Both the position numbers and the translations under genes were made by a program. From an uncultured Flavobacteriaceae bacterium (lineage in GTDB: Bacteria > Bacteroidota > Bacteroidia > Flavobacteriales > Flavobacteriaceae), in assembly GCA_905181625.1 (NCBI GenBank), contig CAJIYJ010000003.1, positions 248,001-312,000 of the forward strand: a stretch of DNA of 64,000 nt. Direction: 5' to 3'. Below are positions 35,203 through 44,337 of this stretch, one piece after another (position 1 is the stretch's first letter; the number at the start of each line of letters is the position of its first letter). A model generated the notes under the pieces. That model was not told the DNA's origin. It ran no database searches and saw only the letters and a list, made by a program, of their open reading frames with translations.

Positions 35203-36867
35203 TTATTCCCAAATAACAGATTCGTTATTTTTTTCCCAATGAACATAGTTCTGAGAAAATTTCTCATCAATTTTTGCTCTTTTAATTTTAAGAGTAGGAG
35301 TGGTCATTCCATTTTCAGGCAACCAATCTTCTTTTACTAATATAATTTTAGAGATTTTTTTGTAACCAACTAGATCGTTGTTAACTTTCTGTAAAATATT
35401 AATTAATTTTTTGGTGGTACGTTCTTTATTTTTAATAGCTAATTCTGTAGGAACTGCTAAAAGAATGGGTTGAACACAGTTAAGGCCAACAATACATGTT
35501 TGAGAGAATTCAGAAACACTTCCGAAATATGCTTCTAAAACTCCTGGTTCTATATACTTCCCCTTAGCTGTTTTGAACATGTCTTTAATCCTTCCAGTTA
35601 TATACAGGAAACCATCATTATCAATACGTCCTTTATCTCCAGTATGTAGCCACCCATCTTTTAAAGTTTCATTAGTGACTTCTTTGTTTTTATAATAACA
35701 ACTTAATAAGAATGGACCTTTCATTAAGATTTCTCCCTGATCACTGATTTTTAATTCCACACCTGGTACTGCTTGTCCAACTGATCCCCTTCCTAAAGGT
35801 TGGTATGGGTTTAAATTTGTACATGTAGCGCAGTTTTCTGTCATTCCGTACCCATTTGTAATATAAATCCCTATACTTCTATACCAGTCTAACAGCTCTA
35901 ACGGCATTGCTGCAGCTCCGGTTACTAAAGCTTTAACCCTGGACATCCCTAAAGCACTTTTTAATTTCTTTTTAATTAACCAGGAAATTATCGGAATTTT
36001 TAGAAGTTTTGAAAGCTTCTTTTGTGGCATTTTCATTAATATTTTTTCTTGAAACTTTGTGTAAATTCTTGGAACACCTTGAAAAGCCGTTGGTTTTATA
36101 TCATTTAAATTTTGTCCAAAAGTTTCTAAAGATTCAACAAATGAAAGCGTTCCACCAAACCTAAAAGCAGTATGTTCTATAACAATTCTTTCAAAAATAT
36201 GATTCAATGGCATGTATGAAATAAAGTCATTATTTCCCTTCATGTCTACTCTAAGGGGATTTCCGTTTTCTGTAATTCTTTTAGTATTATAAAGTGTCTC
36301 ATATGTAAGAACAACTCCTTTTGGATCTCCAGTAGTTCCAGAAGTGAAAATTATAGTCCAGATATCTTTTAAATTTGGAATAAAATTTTCTGTTTGTGGA
36401 TCAAATTTATTTAAAAAATCATGCCACTGATGTCCTGTGCTAATTTTAGAATGGTCTTTATAATGAGGGAATGCTATTGTAGGCATGTCGCTACTAACGC
36501 CTTTTTTCATTTCTTCCCAGTCTTCTAATTTTCCTACAAAAAGGGCTTTAACATCACCAAATTCTAATAAATTACCTACTTCTTTGGAATTTAAGGTTGG
36601 AAAAAATGGAACAGAAATGTATCCAGCCATTGAAATAGCTAAATCCGCTATAATCCATTCTCTACAATTCTTAGAAATTAATCCAATATGACTGTCTTTT
36701 TTTAAACCTAAACTTTTAAGCCCAGTTGCTAACTTTCTAGCCATAAGACCAGCTTCGTTCCATGTGTAAGTTTCCCAAAGGGTTCCAAATGGTTGTTTAA
36801 GAAATGGCTTATCTGCTAAATCTTTTTCCCATTTGTAAAAAGGAAAATCAAATAATTCATCATTCAT
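35203..36867 (-). CDS. Long-chain-type acyl-CoA synthetase (AMP-binding)
   Basis: 554 residues of the adenylate-forming family. The P-loop is FTSGTTGDPKG (174-184). Other motifs are NGYGMTENCA, then GWLHTGDKGRIDNDGFLYITGRIKDMFKTAKGKYIEP, which is the hinge and adenylate core of FACL-type ligases. The C-terminus contains the Lys-rich TPTLKIKRAK segment of the family. It activates a carboxylic acid with CoA at the entry to beta-oxidation. It follows a decaying gene and precedes the membrane hydrolase. Confidence 0.9.
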   Translation of the reverse strand: MNDELFDFPFYKWEKDLADKPFLKQPFGTLWETYTWNEAGLMARKLATGLKSLGLKKDSHIGLISKNCREWIIADLAISMAGYISVPFFPTLNSKEVGNLLEFGDVKALFVGKLEDWEEMKKGVSSDMPTIAFPHYKDHSKISTGHQWHDFLNKFDPQTENFIPNLKDIWTIIFTSGTTGDPKGVVLTYETLYNTKRITENGNPLRVDMKGNNDFISYMPLNHIFERIVIEHTAFRFGGTLSFVESLETFGQNLNDIKPTAFQGVPRIYTKFQEKILMKMPQKKLSKLLKIPIISWLIKKKLKSALGMSRVKALVTGAAAMPLELLDWYRSIGIYITNGYGMTENCATCTNLNPYQPLGRGSVGQAVPGVELKISDQGEILMKGPFLLSCYYKNKEVTNETLKDGWLHTGDKGRIDNDGFLYITGRIKDMFKTAKGKYIEPGVLEAYFGSVSEFSQTCIVGLNCVQPILLAVPTELAIKNKERTTKKLINILQKVNNDLVGYKKISKIILVKEDWLPENGMTTPTLKIKRAKIDEKFSQNYVHWEKNNESVIWE

Positions 36868-38027
36868 ATTGTTTTTTTTTTGTTGTTTTAACTTTTAATT
36901 CAGCAATTCCTATTCCTTTTTCACCACCTCCACTATACAAAAGGTACATTTTATCATCTTCATCTTTAAAAACAGAAGGGTTTCTTAATTCATTTATTAA
37001 TTCAACGGACGCTCCTTTTACTGATTTTTTTGATTTTAAAACTGAACCTTCCCATGGTAATTCTGCTTTTAATAGCTAATGTTCTGGACCAGCCTTCCAT
37101 TTATTCCAATCTGAATTATCAAGGTTAATTTTCCTGTAAACAATTTTTCTAGGAATATCTCCAACGCTTGAATAAATCAAATATAAAATATTTTCTTGTA
37201 TAAGTAAGCTAGGGTATCTAACCTTGGTTTCAAGAATAAGCCTTTTTCTAGTTTCATATTTTTTTAAATTCTTTGAAAATTTATAAAAAAATCCAGACAT
37301 TGAAATGCCTAAATAAGAATTTTTTGTATTCAACTAGTTTTAATTAAGGACCTGTAAGTATTTTAGATTTTGCATTGAAATTTAAACCATCTTTAGAAAT
37401 TGCAATTTTACTTTTTTGAATATTTCCTGAAACCATTCCATGAAAAAACATTACAATTTCTTTAGACTCGTTGTTAATTATTATTTCAGGACTTGCAATG
37501 TGTGGGTCATTTGAATCAACACTAGTATTATTTTTTTTAAAATCTAATTGACTTAATAAGGCAAAAGTTTCATTGCTGTTATTGTGATTAAAGACGTCTT
37601 TTAGGTTAGATTGAGTAGTACGATATGTTATTAATGTTGAATTTTTTAGACTTAATATTTTATCATTATAAATTGTCCATCTGCCATTAATTGAATCTGA
37701 ATAGGCCATTTTTATATATTCACCTTTGTGATGGGAAAAATACAAGTAATACTTAACTAGTGGTTTTTTAATCCATTTAGGAACTCTAACTAGAGTGGGG
37801 CTTGCTAAACTTATAAACCCATGTTTTTTCTCGTCTTTTAATAGATTAGAGTCACTGAATTTTGAAATTATTGGAGTATCGTAAAGTCTTTTAGATTCCA
37901 ATAAGTAATTGTTAAAATCTTGATTTTCAAATTGAGCAATAAATTGATTTGAGTATAGATTAAGACTTATGTAAAATACAGCAATACTAATTGATAGAAA
38001 AATTGCTAATTTTTTAATTGATTTCAT
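36860..38027 (-). pseudogene. Broken five-bladed beta-propeller (GH43-like) gene
   Basis: Three pieces read as one protein of about 385 residues. Piece 1 (37344-38027) has a signal anchor and ends ...FNAKSKILTGP at a TAA. Piece 2 (37079-37333) restarts in another frame at YLGISMSGFFYKFSK; between the two, all three frames hold a stop (37344-46, 37334-36, 37330-32). Piece 3 continues after an in-frame TAG (37076-37078) to 36860, reading LLKAELPWEGSVLKS...RNPSVFKDEDDKMYLLYSGGGEKGIGIAEL. Repeats such as KYYLYFSHHKGEYIKMAYSDS, ENILYLIYSS and DKMYLLYSGGG are propeller blades of the GH43/GH32-like type. Its start shares one base with the monooxygenase stop. Piece 3 overlaps the ligase start, so recent decay in an operon is likely; sequencing error could explain part but hardly all of it. 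Confidence 0.75.
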
Positions 38028-39511
38028 TATTTATTAGTAGATATAATATCGTAATCTGAAACTTTAATTTTCCTTGTTTTTAGCCTGTAGGATATTGTTG
38101 TTCCAGGCCAAATAGTGACATTTTTTTTGTTTTCTCCAGAGATATACCAACTTTGACATCCTCCTGTATACCAAATCATTTTCTTTAATCTTTTTTGAAT
38201 TTTTTTATTAAAATTTTTAAACACAGATTCTTTAAGATTTAAATATGAATTGGGTTTGTTTTTTAGATTTTTCAAATAATCTAAAGCATAATTATATTGA
38301 GATTCCATTACATGAATTATCGAAGTATGAGAAAGTCCAGTGTTTGGTCCAACTAAAAATAGAAAATTAGGCATATCATTAGATGCCATTCCATAATACG
38401 CTTCACCTCCATTTATGTTCCATTCATCAAATAGTTTCTTATTGTTAATCCCCTCTAGTTCGAACATGTGTGAAAACTGACCTGTTTTGAATCCAGTTCC
38501 GTATATTATTGCATCTAATTGGTGAAATACATCATTATTATCAATGATTCCGTTTTCCTTTATTTCTTTAATGTTTTCAGTTATAAGGCTTACATTATCT
38601 TTTTGAATTGCGCCATAATATAAATTTGAATATAATATTCTTTTGCAACCTATTTCGTAGTCAGGAGTTAATTTGTCCTTCAATTTTTCATCTATTACAG
38701 ACTTGTTTAAAAAATCTAAAGATTCTTTCTTAAGTGCTTTAGCTGCAATGCTATTTTTATATTTAAACATTCCTCTTAACTCTAGAGTCCAGTAAATAAA
38801 TTCCCTCAAAATTCGATTATAAAAAGGGTATTTTTTAAACCTTTGTTTGCTTTTGTCTTCTATTTCTGTATTTATTCTAGGGGAAATCCAAGGAGCTGTT
38901 CTTTGAAAAACAGTCATATGTTTAGGTTGATCTGCAATATGTGGAATTATTTGAACTGAACTTGCTCCAGTTCCAATCATTGCAATTCTTTTATTTTTTA
39001 AATCATAGTTGTGATTCCAATTTGAAGAATGAAAGCTTTCTCCTTTGAAGTTATTTATACCTTTTATTTTTGGCATTAAAGGTTCATTTAATCCACCTAC
39101 TGCAGTTAAAAGCATTCTTGCAATAATTATTTCTCCATTAGAATCTTTTATTTCCCATTTACCCATTTTACTATTAAATTTTACCGATTCTACACATTTA
39201 TTTTTCCTTAAATGATCTTCAAGTTTATATTTTTTTACACAATGCTTAAGGTAATTTAGTATTTCAACGTGTGGAGCGCATAAATTACTCCAGTCTGGAT
39301 TGAGTTCAAAAGAAAAAGAATATAAAAAAGATGGAATATCACAGGCACACCCAGGGTAATTGTTATCTCTCCAGGTTCCTCCAATTTCATTAGATCTTTC
39401 TAAAAGTAAAAATGAATTGTGTCCATTTTCTTTTAATTTAATTGCCATTCCAATTCCGGCAAATCCTGCTCCAATTATTACCGTATCTAAGTCGATATTC
39501 TTAGTTTTCAT
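38027..39511 (-). CDS. Flavin-containing monooxygenase, Baeyer-Villiger type
   Basis: 494 residues. The FAD motif GAGFAG is at 14-19, GGTWRDNNYPGCACDIPSFLYSFSF follows, the NADPH motif GTGASS is at 180-185, and the Baeyer-Villiger fingerprint F-x-G-x-x-x-H-x-x-x-W is complete at 155-165 (FKGESFHSSNW), with Asn after the Trp where Pro or Asp is usual. It inserts oxygen next to a ketone to give an ester or lactone. Together with the downstream alpha/beta hydrolase and the CoA ligase this makes a ring- or ketone-opening sequence (ketone, lactone, hydroxyacid, CoA ester). That order is inference. Confidence 0.88.
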   Translation of the reverse strand: MKTKNIDLDTVIIGAGFAGIGMAIKLKENGHNSFLLLERSNEIGGTWRDNNYPGCACDIPSFLYSFSFELNPDWSNLCAPHVEILNYLKHCVKKYKLEDHLRKNKCVESVKFNSKMGKWEIKDSNGEIIIARMLLTAVGGLNEPLMPKIKGINNFKGESFHSSNWNHNYDLKNKRIAMIGTGASSVQIIPHIADQPKHMTVFQRTAPWISPRINTEIEDKSKQRFKKYPFYNRILREFIYWTLELRGMFKYKNSIAAKALKKESLDFLNKSVIDEKLKDKLTPDYEIGCKRILYSNLYYGAIQKDNVSLITENIKEIKENGIIDNNDVFHQLDAIIYGTGFKTGQFSHMFELEGINNKKLFDEWNINGGEAYYGMASNDMPNFLFLVGPNTGLSHTSIIHVMESQYNYALDYLKNLKNKPNSYLNLKESVFKNFNKKIQKRLKKMIWYTGGCQSWYISGENKKNVTIWPGTTISYRLKTRKIKVSDYDIISTNK

Positions 39512-39603
39512 TTTTTAAATAAGAAACATTAATTATTGTATGCAATATACTAAAATTATCAAATAAAATTATATTTAAAATATAGTTTTGTAAACTAAAA
39601 AAA

Positions 39604-41010
39604 TTAATTGGATTGATTTAATTTCTCTCTAATTTCGTTATATCTAACTTTTGTTATAGGGTATTTGATTATGAAAAAAATGGATGTTAAATAAATTACC
39701 ATTAACATTGGTCCTCCAATTAAGCCAAGTTTAGATATTGTTTCTGGTGGTATTTCGCTAATATCAGATTGTGTTGGAAAAGCAATTATTTTTAACAAAA
39801 TTCCTGCAAAAAAGTATCCCACACCAACTGTTAATTTATATGCAAAGGACATGGTTGAAAAAAACAACCCTTCATGTCTTTGTTTGGTTATTGACTCATA
39901 TTCATCAACAACATCCGCCATCATTGAATTAGCAAGACTCATTGCAGTCCATAGAAATGTAAAACCAATAGTAGAAAGAATTAGATAAGAAATTAAAAGA
40001 TACGGAGATTCGTTTGAAGGAAATAGCTCGAGTAATCTCAAGTTGTATGGGCTTGACATAAAAAACCCAAATAGAGCAGTGCTAATTATAACAGCTTTTT
40101 TTTTATCGTATAATTCTCCAAGTCTTGGTGCTATGAATAAAGATAGAACACCAGCTATTCCACCTGAAAAAATAATTGCAGCGATTCCGGTTTGATCTAA
40201 TTCGAAAAAATATGATAAGAAGTATGTCGTTAGAGAGTTACCTATTCCAAAGGCAATATAGATCATCATAGTGAACAATACTATTGAATTAAACGATTTC
40301 ATTTTTACTGCTACTAATATATTTTTTAGTAAAGATCCAACGCTTTCTTTTTTATTCATTTTTGGAAGGGAAGGGATCGTGTGTTTTGTCCCATAGACAC
40401 TTATTATGATTGTGCAGACCATTAAAATAGCACATAATAGAGCAAATTTAGGATAAGCTTCAATATTTAATAATCCAGTAGACATTCCTTCTTTAGGAAC
40501 AAAAATAAATATCAATCCAAAAAGACAAACAAATGGAGAAACTAGTGTGGTGAACATAATTCGAAAACTTGTAATAACCGTTCTTTCGTCATAGTCTGAT
40601 GAAAGTTCAGCTCCTAAAGACATCCCTGGCACTAAAAATAGAGTTAGAAATAATCTAATTAGTATAGAAAAAATAGTCATCCACAAAAACAAATTAAATT
40701 CACTAATTCCAGAAGGAGGTAAGAATAACAGGAAAGTTGATATTCCTAATGGAAAGGCGGACATTAGCATTATAGGGTGTCTTCTTCCCCATTTAGTTGA
40801 TTTAAAGTTATCAGAAATAGTTCCAATTATTGGATCTGAAATTGCGTCAAACATGATGGCAATTAAAGTAGCAGATCCAGTATAAATTGGATCAAGACCA
40901 AGGATTTGACTGAAATAAAAAAAAACAAAAATAGAATACAGTACATCTTTAATTCCAACCGATATAAAGCCAAGCCCATAAAAAAATTTAGTCTTATTAT
41001 TAACGCTCAT
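39604..41010 (-). CDS. GPH-type (MFS_2) transporter
   Basis: 468 residues with about 12 hydrophobic segments. The N-terminal signature DAISDPIIGTISDNFKSTKWGRRHPIMLMSAFPLG is that of the glycoside-pentoside-hexuronide:cation symporter family. Members beside acyl-CoA genes often move non-sugar substrates. Here it probably carries the island substrate or an intermediate across the inner membrane. It is divergent from the second TetR gene, with palindromes between them. Confidence 0.87.
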   Translation of the reverse strand: MSVNNKTKFFYGLGFISVGIKDVLYSIFVFFYFSQILGLDPIYTGSATLIAIMFDAISDPIIGTISDNFKSTKWGRRHPIMLMSAFPLGISTFLLFLPPSGISEFNLFLWMTIFSILIRLFLTLFLVPGMSLGAELSSDYDERTVITSFRIMFTTLVSPFVCLFGLIFIFVPKEGMSTGLLNIEAYPKFALLCAILMVCTIIISVYGTKHTIPSLPKMNKKESVGSLLKNILVAVKMKSFNSIVLFTMMIYIAFGIGNSLTTYFLSYFFELDQTGIAAIIFSGGIAGVLSLFIAPRLGELYDKKKAVIISTALFGFFMSSPYNLRLLELFPSNESPYLLISYLILSTIGFTFLWTAMSLANSMMADVVDEYESITKQRHEGLFFSTMSFAYKLTVGVGYFFAGILLKIIAFPTQSDISEIPPETISKLGLIGGPMLMVIYLTSIFFIIKYPITKVRYNEIREKLNQSN

Positions 41011-41056
41011 GTTTATATATTTGATGTTAAGTTATTATAATATTCTTATATATTCT

Positions 41057-41099
41057 AATACAGTATTCTAAATACAAATTTTTATAATATATTTGTATT
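41057..41099. promoter_or_regulatory. Palindromes in the transporter/TetR intergenic region
   Basis: There are two inverted repeats: AATAC-A-GTATT at 41057-41067, and AATACAAAT (41071-41079) with ATTTGTATT (41091-41099), perfect 9-bp arms 11 bp apart. They lie 22 bp before the TetR start at 41121 and 47 bp before the transporter start at 41010. They differ from the five-copy operator and may be the site of the second regulator. Confidence 0.5.
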
Positions 41100-41120
41100 A
41101 TAAACATAGTTATTACTGTA

Positions 41121-41747
41121 ATGAATAAAACTAAGCAACGTATAATTTTAAGAGCAATTAATCTTTACAATAATAGAGGTTTTACTAATGTTTTGAATCA
41201 AGATGTTGCTAAAGAATCCGAAATTAGCTTAAGTAATTTTAATTATCATTTTCCAGCAAAAAAAGATTTAATATTGGCTGTGTGTGCTTATTTGAGTCAA
41301 GAGCTCGAAATTAGAATTTCGAGAGATAAACTTTTTTCAGGAAATTTTATTGGACTTGAAATCACTAAAATATTTTTAGAATTTGAAAGAGATTTTAAGT
41401 TTTTTTATCTTGATACTTTTAATATTTTAAATTGTTATCCAGCTATAAAAGTAGAGATGATTAGGCAGGTAAATAATGCAGTTGAAATGATTAAAAATTT
41501 AAACTTTATGTCAATTGGAAAAGGATATTTAAAACCCGAGCCTGTTGATAATCCGGGTTTGTATGATCATGTCGCAAATCAAATATGGATGCACAATTTC
41601 TTTTGGTATGCTCAATCTGATTTAAGAGACTTAAATGATAACACAATTATTAAAAAAGGATTGGAATCAAGTTATGCAATAATTTACCCCTATCTTACTG
41701 AATTAGGAATTGAAAAATATCAAGAATACCTGAATAATATTAAATGA
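41121..41747 (+). CDS. TetR/AcrR family transcriptional regulator
   Basis: 208 residues. The helix-turn-helix reads RIILRAINLYNNRGFTNVLNQDVAKESEISLSNFNYHFPAKKDLILAVCAYL. It is a diverged paralogue of the regulator at 16505 (both have NNxG, NxxYHF and KxDL at equivalent positions). The ligand domain is rich in aromatic residues. It is divergent from the transporter and 95 bp upstream of the carboxyltransferase gene. It probably controls this right-hand part of the island. Confidence 0.87.
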   Translation: MNKTKQRIILRAINLYNNRGFTNVLNQDVAKESEISLSNFNYHFPAKKDLILAVCAYLSQELEIRISRDKLFSGNFIGLEITKIFLEFERDFKFFYLDTFNILNCYPAIKVEMIRQVNNAVEMIKNLNFMSIGKGYLKPEPVDNPGLYDHVANQIWMHNFFWYAQSDLRDLNDNTIIKKGLESSYAIIYPYLTELGIEKYQEYLNNIK

Positions 41748-41842
41748 TTGCCAGCTTTCATTGATATAGTTTCTAAATATCAGTATGTTTTCATTTATTT
41801 TGTATTTTTAAATTTAATATAACTCAATATATTTTTTATTTA

Positions 41843-43441
41843 ATGAAAGTTCGAAAGCCCATTGTAGATGTTTTAAGTTCAAATTTTATCGAAAATGAGA
41901 TTTCAATGAAGATATTATTGAAAGAGCTTAACTCGTATTTTAGATTATCAAAAACTGAAGGAAGTAAAGAAAAAATTAAAAGAACCAGAAGTAGAAAAAA
42001 ACTACTTGCTAGAGAAAAAATTGATTTGTTGCTTGATAAAAAGAAACCTCACATAGAGTTAATGCCTCTTGCTGGCTTAAAGCATGAAAATGGATTTGGT
42101 GCTGGGGGAACTACAGTGGTAGTATTAGGATATGTTTCTGATGTACTTTGCTTAATAAATGCCAATGTTGCTACTAGAAAAGCAGGTGCAATTGATTATG
42201 CTACAAGTTTAAAAAATCTAAGGTTATCGCAAATTGCTAGTGAAAATAAATTATTAACCATAAATCTTGTTGAAAGCGGTGGAGCTAATTTACCAGATCA
42301 AGATAGAGTTTTTAATAATTATGGCAAGTTTTTCTTGGAGATGTCCAGAAGATCTAAAGAAGGAATACCAACAATATCTGTAGTTTTTGGTAATGCAACA
42401 GCAGGTGGAGCTTATGTTCCAGGAATGTCTGACTATTCAATTTTTCAAAAGAATACCGCTAAAGTATTTTTAGCTGGACCACCGTTAGTTAAAATGGCAA
42501 CTAACGAAGTTGCTGATGATGAGGAATTGGGAGGAGCTCAAATGCATAGTAGTATTTCAGGTGTTTCAGACTTTTTAGCTAAAGACGAAAAGGACGCTCT
42601 AGAAATAACCAAAAATTTAATCAAAAAAATTAAGCAGCCAACAGAAAATAAGTACGAAAATGATGCAACTGCACCAAAATTTGATAAAAAAGAGATTTTA
42701 GGAATTATTCCTTCACATTTAAAAAAACCTTTTGATATAAGATATCTTGTGAAAAGATTTGTTGATAGTTCTGAATTTATTGAGTTTAAAGAAAATTATG
42801 GTAGAACAATGTTTTGCTGTTGGACCAAAATCAATGGCTATCCTGTTGGAATTATTGCAAATAATGGAGTGATTTTTATTGAGTCGGCAAGAAAAGCAAC
42901 ACATTTCATACAACTGGCTAATAAATCAAATACTCCTTTACTATTTATTCATAATACAACAGGATTTATGGTAGGAAAAAAGCATGAACAAAATGGTATG
43001 ATTAACGTAGGATCCCAACTAATTCATGCTGTTTCTGGAAGCACAGTCCCACATATTAGTCTTCAGGTTGGTAATTCTTATGGTGCTGGAAATTATGCAA
43101 TGTGTGGTAGATCATTTGAGCCTCGATTTTTATTTTCATATCCCAATGCAAAATCTGGTGTTATGGGAGCAGATCAGTTGTCTGGTGTAATGGAAATTGT
43201 GAAAAGAAATTCGGCATCTTCATTAAATAAAGTTATTGATGAAGAGAAACTTAAAATAGAAAAGAAAAAGCTAGCTGAACAGGCTGATGAAAAAGCTAGT
43301 GTGTGGCATACTACATCAGAGGTGTGGGATGATGGAGTTATTGATCCAACAGAAACAAGAAAATATTTATCCCTAGCATTAGCAACTGTTTACAGTAATG
43401 AAATAAAAGGATCTAGTTCTTTTGGAATATTTAGAATGTAA
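41843..43441 (+). CDS. Acyl-CoA carboxylase beta subunit, methylcrotonyl-/geranyl-CoA carboxylase type
   Basis: 532 residues. Motifs are FGAGGTTVVVLGYV, LVESGGANLPDQDRVFNN, VVFGNATAGGAYVPGMSDY, FLAGPPLVKMATNEVADDEELGGAQMH, HNTTGFMVGKKHEQNGMI and SYGAGNYAMCGRSFEPRFLFSYPNAKSGVMG, typical of MccB/AtuC/LiuB. This branch carboxylates 3-methyl-branched 2-enoyl-CoAs. The biotin-bearing alpha subunit and an HMG-CoA lyase-like gene are absent from the window. It precedes an enoyl-CoA hydratase-like gene by 8 bp, an order also seen in liu/atu clusters. Confidence 0.87.
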   Translation: MKVRKPIVDVLSSNFIENEISMKILLKELNSYFRLSKTEGSKEKIKRTRSRKKLLAREKIDLLLDKKKPHIELMPLAGLKHENGFGAGGTTVVVLGYVSDVLCLINANVATRKAGAIDYATSLKNLRLSQIASENKLLTINLVESGGANLPDQDRVFNNYGKFFLEMSRRSKEGIPTISVVFGNATAGGAYVPGMSDYSIFQKNTAKVFLAGPPLVKMATNEVADDEELGGAQMHSSISGVSDFLAKDEKDALEITKNLIKKIKQPTENKYENDATAPKFDKKEILGIIPSHLKKPFDIRYLVKRFVDSSEFIEFKENYGRTMFCCWTKINGYPVGIIANNGVIFIESARKATHFIQLANKSNTPLLFIHNTTGFMVGKKHEQNGMINVGSQLIHAVSGSTVPHISLQVGNSYGAGNYAMCGRSFEPRFLFSYPNAKSGVMGADQLSGVMEIVKRNSASSLNKVIDEEKLKIEKKKLAEQADEKASVWHTTSEVWDDGVIDPTETRKYLSLALATVYSNEIKGSSSFGIFRM

Positions 43442-43449
43442 TATTTACT

Positions 43450-44262
43450 ATGAATTATTTTAATGAAAAAGATATTCAAAATATAAAATCATATAAATTT
43501 GATTTTATTGAACTAGACGAAACAGATTTTGTCTTTTCAGTCACATTGAACCGCCCAAAAAAGAAAAACGCTTTACATCCTCAAATGATTAATGAAATAG
43601 CATTTGCCTTTCAATATGCATTTTATAATGATAATATTAGAGCAGTATTGTTAAAGTCTAATGGAGATGTTTTTTGTTCAGGGTTAGATCTGAAAGCCTT
43701 AAATGGTGACATTGAAAAAAATAATTCAACTGTTCCTAAAGCCAATTCAAAAATTTTGATTGGAGAATTATTTAATAAATTATATAAACCTAAAATCTGT
43801 CAGTTAGAGGGTGATGTCTATGCTGGTGGTTTTTTAATTATTGCTGGTTGTAATTATGTTGTCTCTAAAGATGGAATTAAATTAGGTTTACCTGAAGTAA
43901 AAAGAGGAATATTTCCAATGCAAGTAATGGAGTCTTTGTCGAAAGTTATTTCTGTAAGGAATGTTGTTGACTGGTGTATTAGGGGTTATAATTTAGATGT
44001 TAAAACTGCTCATCAGTGGGGATTAATTTCTGTAATTGCTAATTCTATTGAAATCCGATCTGTGGTGTCAAAATGGCTTGATGATGTAACAAGTAATTCT
44101 CCCAATGCAATAAAATATGGTTTAAAAGCGATTGACAAGATTATCTCCAGTGAATCGAACCATAAGTATCTATCTGATATGTTAGATTTAGTTTTAAATT
44201 CTGACGATGCTAAAGAAGGTATTTCTGCTTTCAAAGAAAAAAGAAAACCCAATTGGAAATAA
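43450..44262 (+). CDS. Enoyl-CoA hydratase/isomerase family protein, atypical
   Basis: 270-residue crotonase-fold protein: VTLNRPKKKNALHPQMI, FCSGLDLKAL, QLEGDVYAGGFLIIAGCNYVV and LGLPEVKRGIFP. The Glu of LPEVKRG is present, but the first catalytic Glu of the usual GGGxELALACD motif is missing (AGGFLIIAGCN). It may be an isomerase, a hydrolase or a hydratase with altered chemistry. Following a methylcrotonyl/geranyl-type carboxylase it would be expected to hydrate a glutaconyl-CoA, but the altered site leaves that open. Confidence 0.8.
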   Translation: MNYFNEKDIQNIKSYKFDFIELDETDFVFSVTLNRPKKKNALHPQMINEIAFAFQYAFYNDNIRAVLLKSNGDVFCSGLDLKALNGDIEKNNSTVPKANSKILIGELFNKLYKPKICQLEGDVYAGGFLIIAGCNYVVSKDGIKLGLPEVKRGIFPMQVMESLSKVISVRNVVDWCIRGYNLDVKTAHQWGLISVIANSIEIRSVVSKWLDDVTSNSPNAIKYGLKAIDKIISSESNHKYLSDMLDLVLNSDDAKEGISAFKEKRKPNWK

Positions 44263-44337
44263 TTTTATAAAAATATTATGCACGCATAGTATTAATTTAT
44301 ATTTTTATTTAATTATTAATAATTAAAAAAAAACAAT

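Noticed and set aside
36804-37079. 91-residue + strand frame over the ligase start and propeller remnant
   Set aside because: Antisense to the decayed propeller gene, which explains the coding-like composition.
44285-44296. AGTATTAAT sequence before the MDR gene as a sixth operator
   Set aside because: Only a left half with no matching ATACTAAT at the 4-bp spacing.
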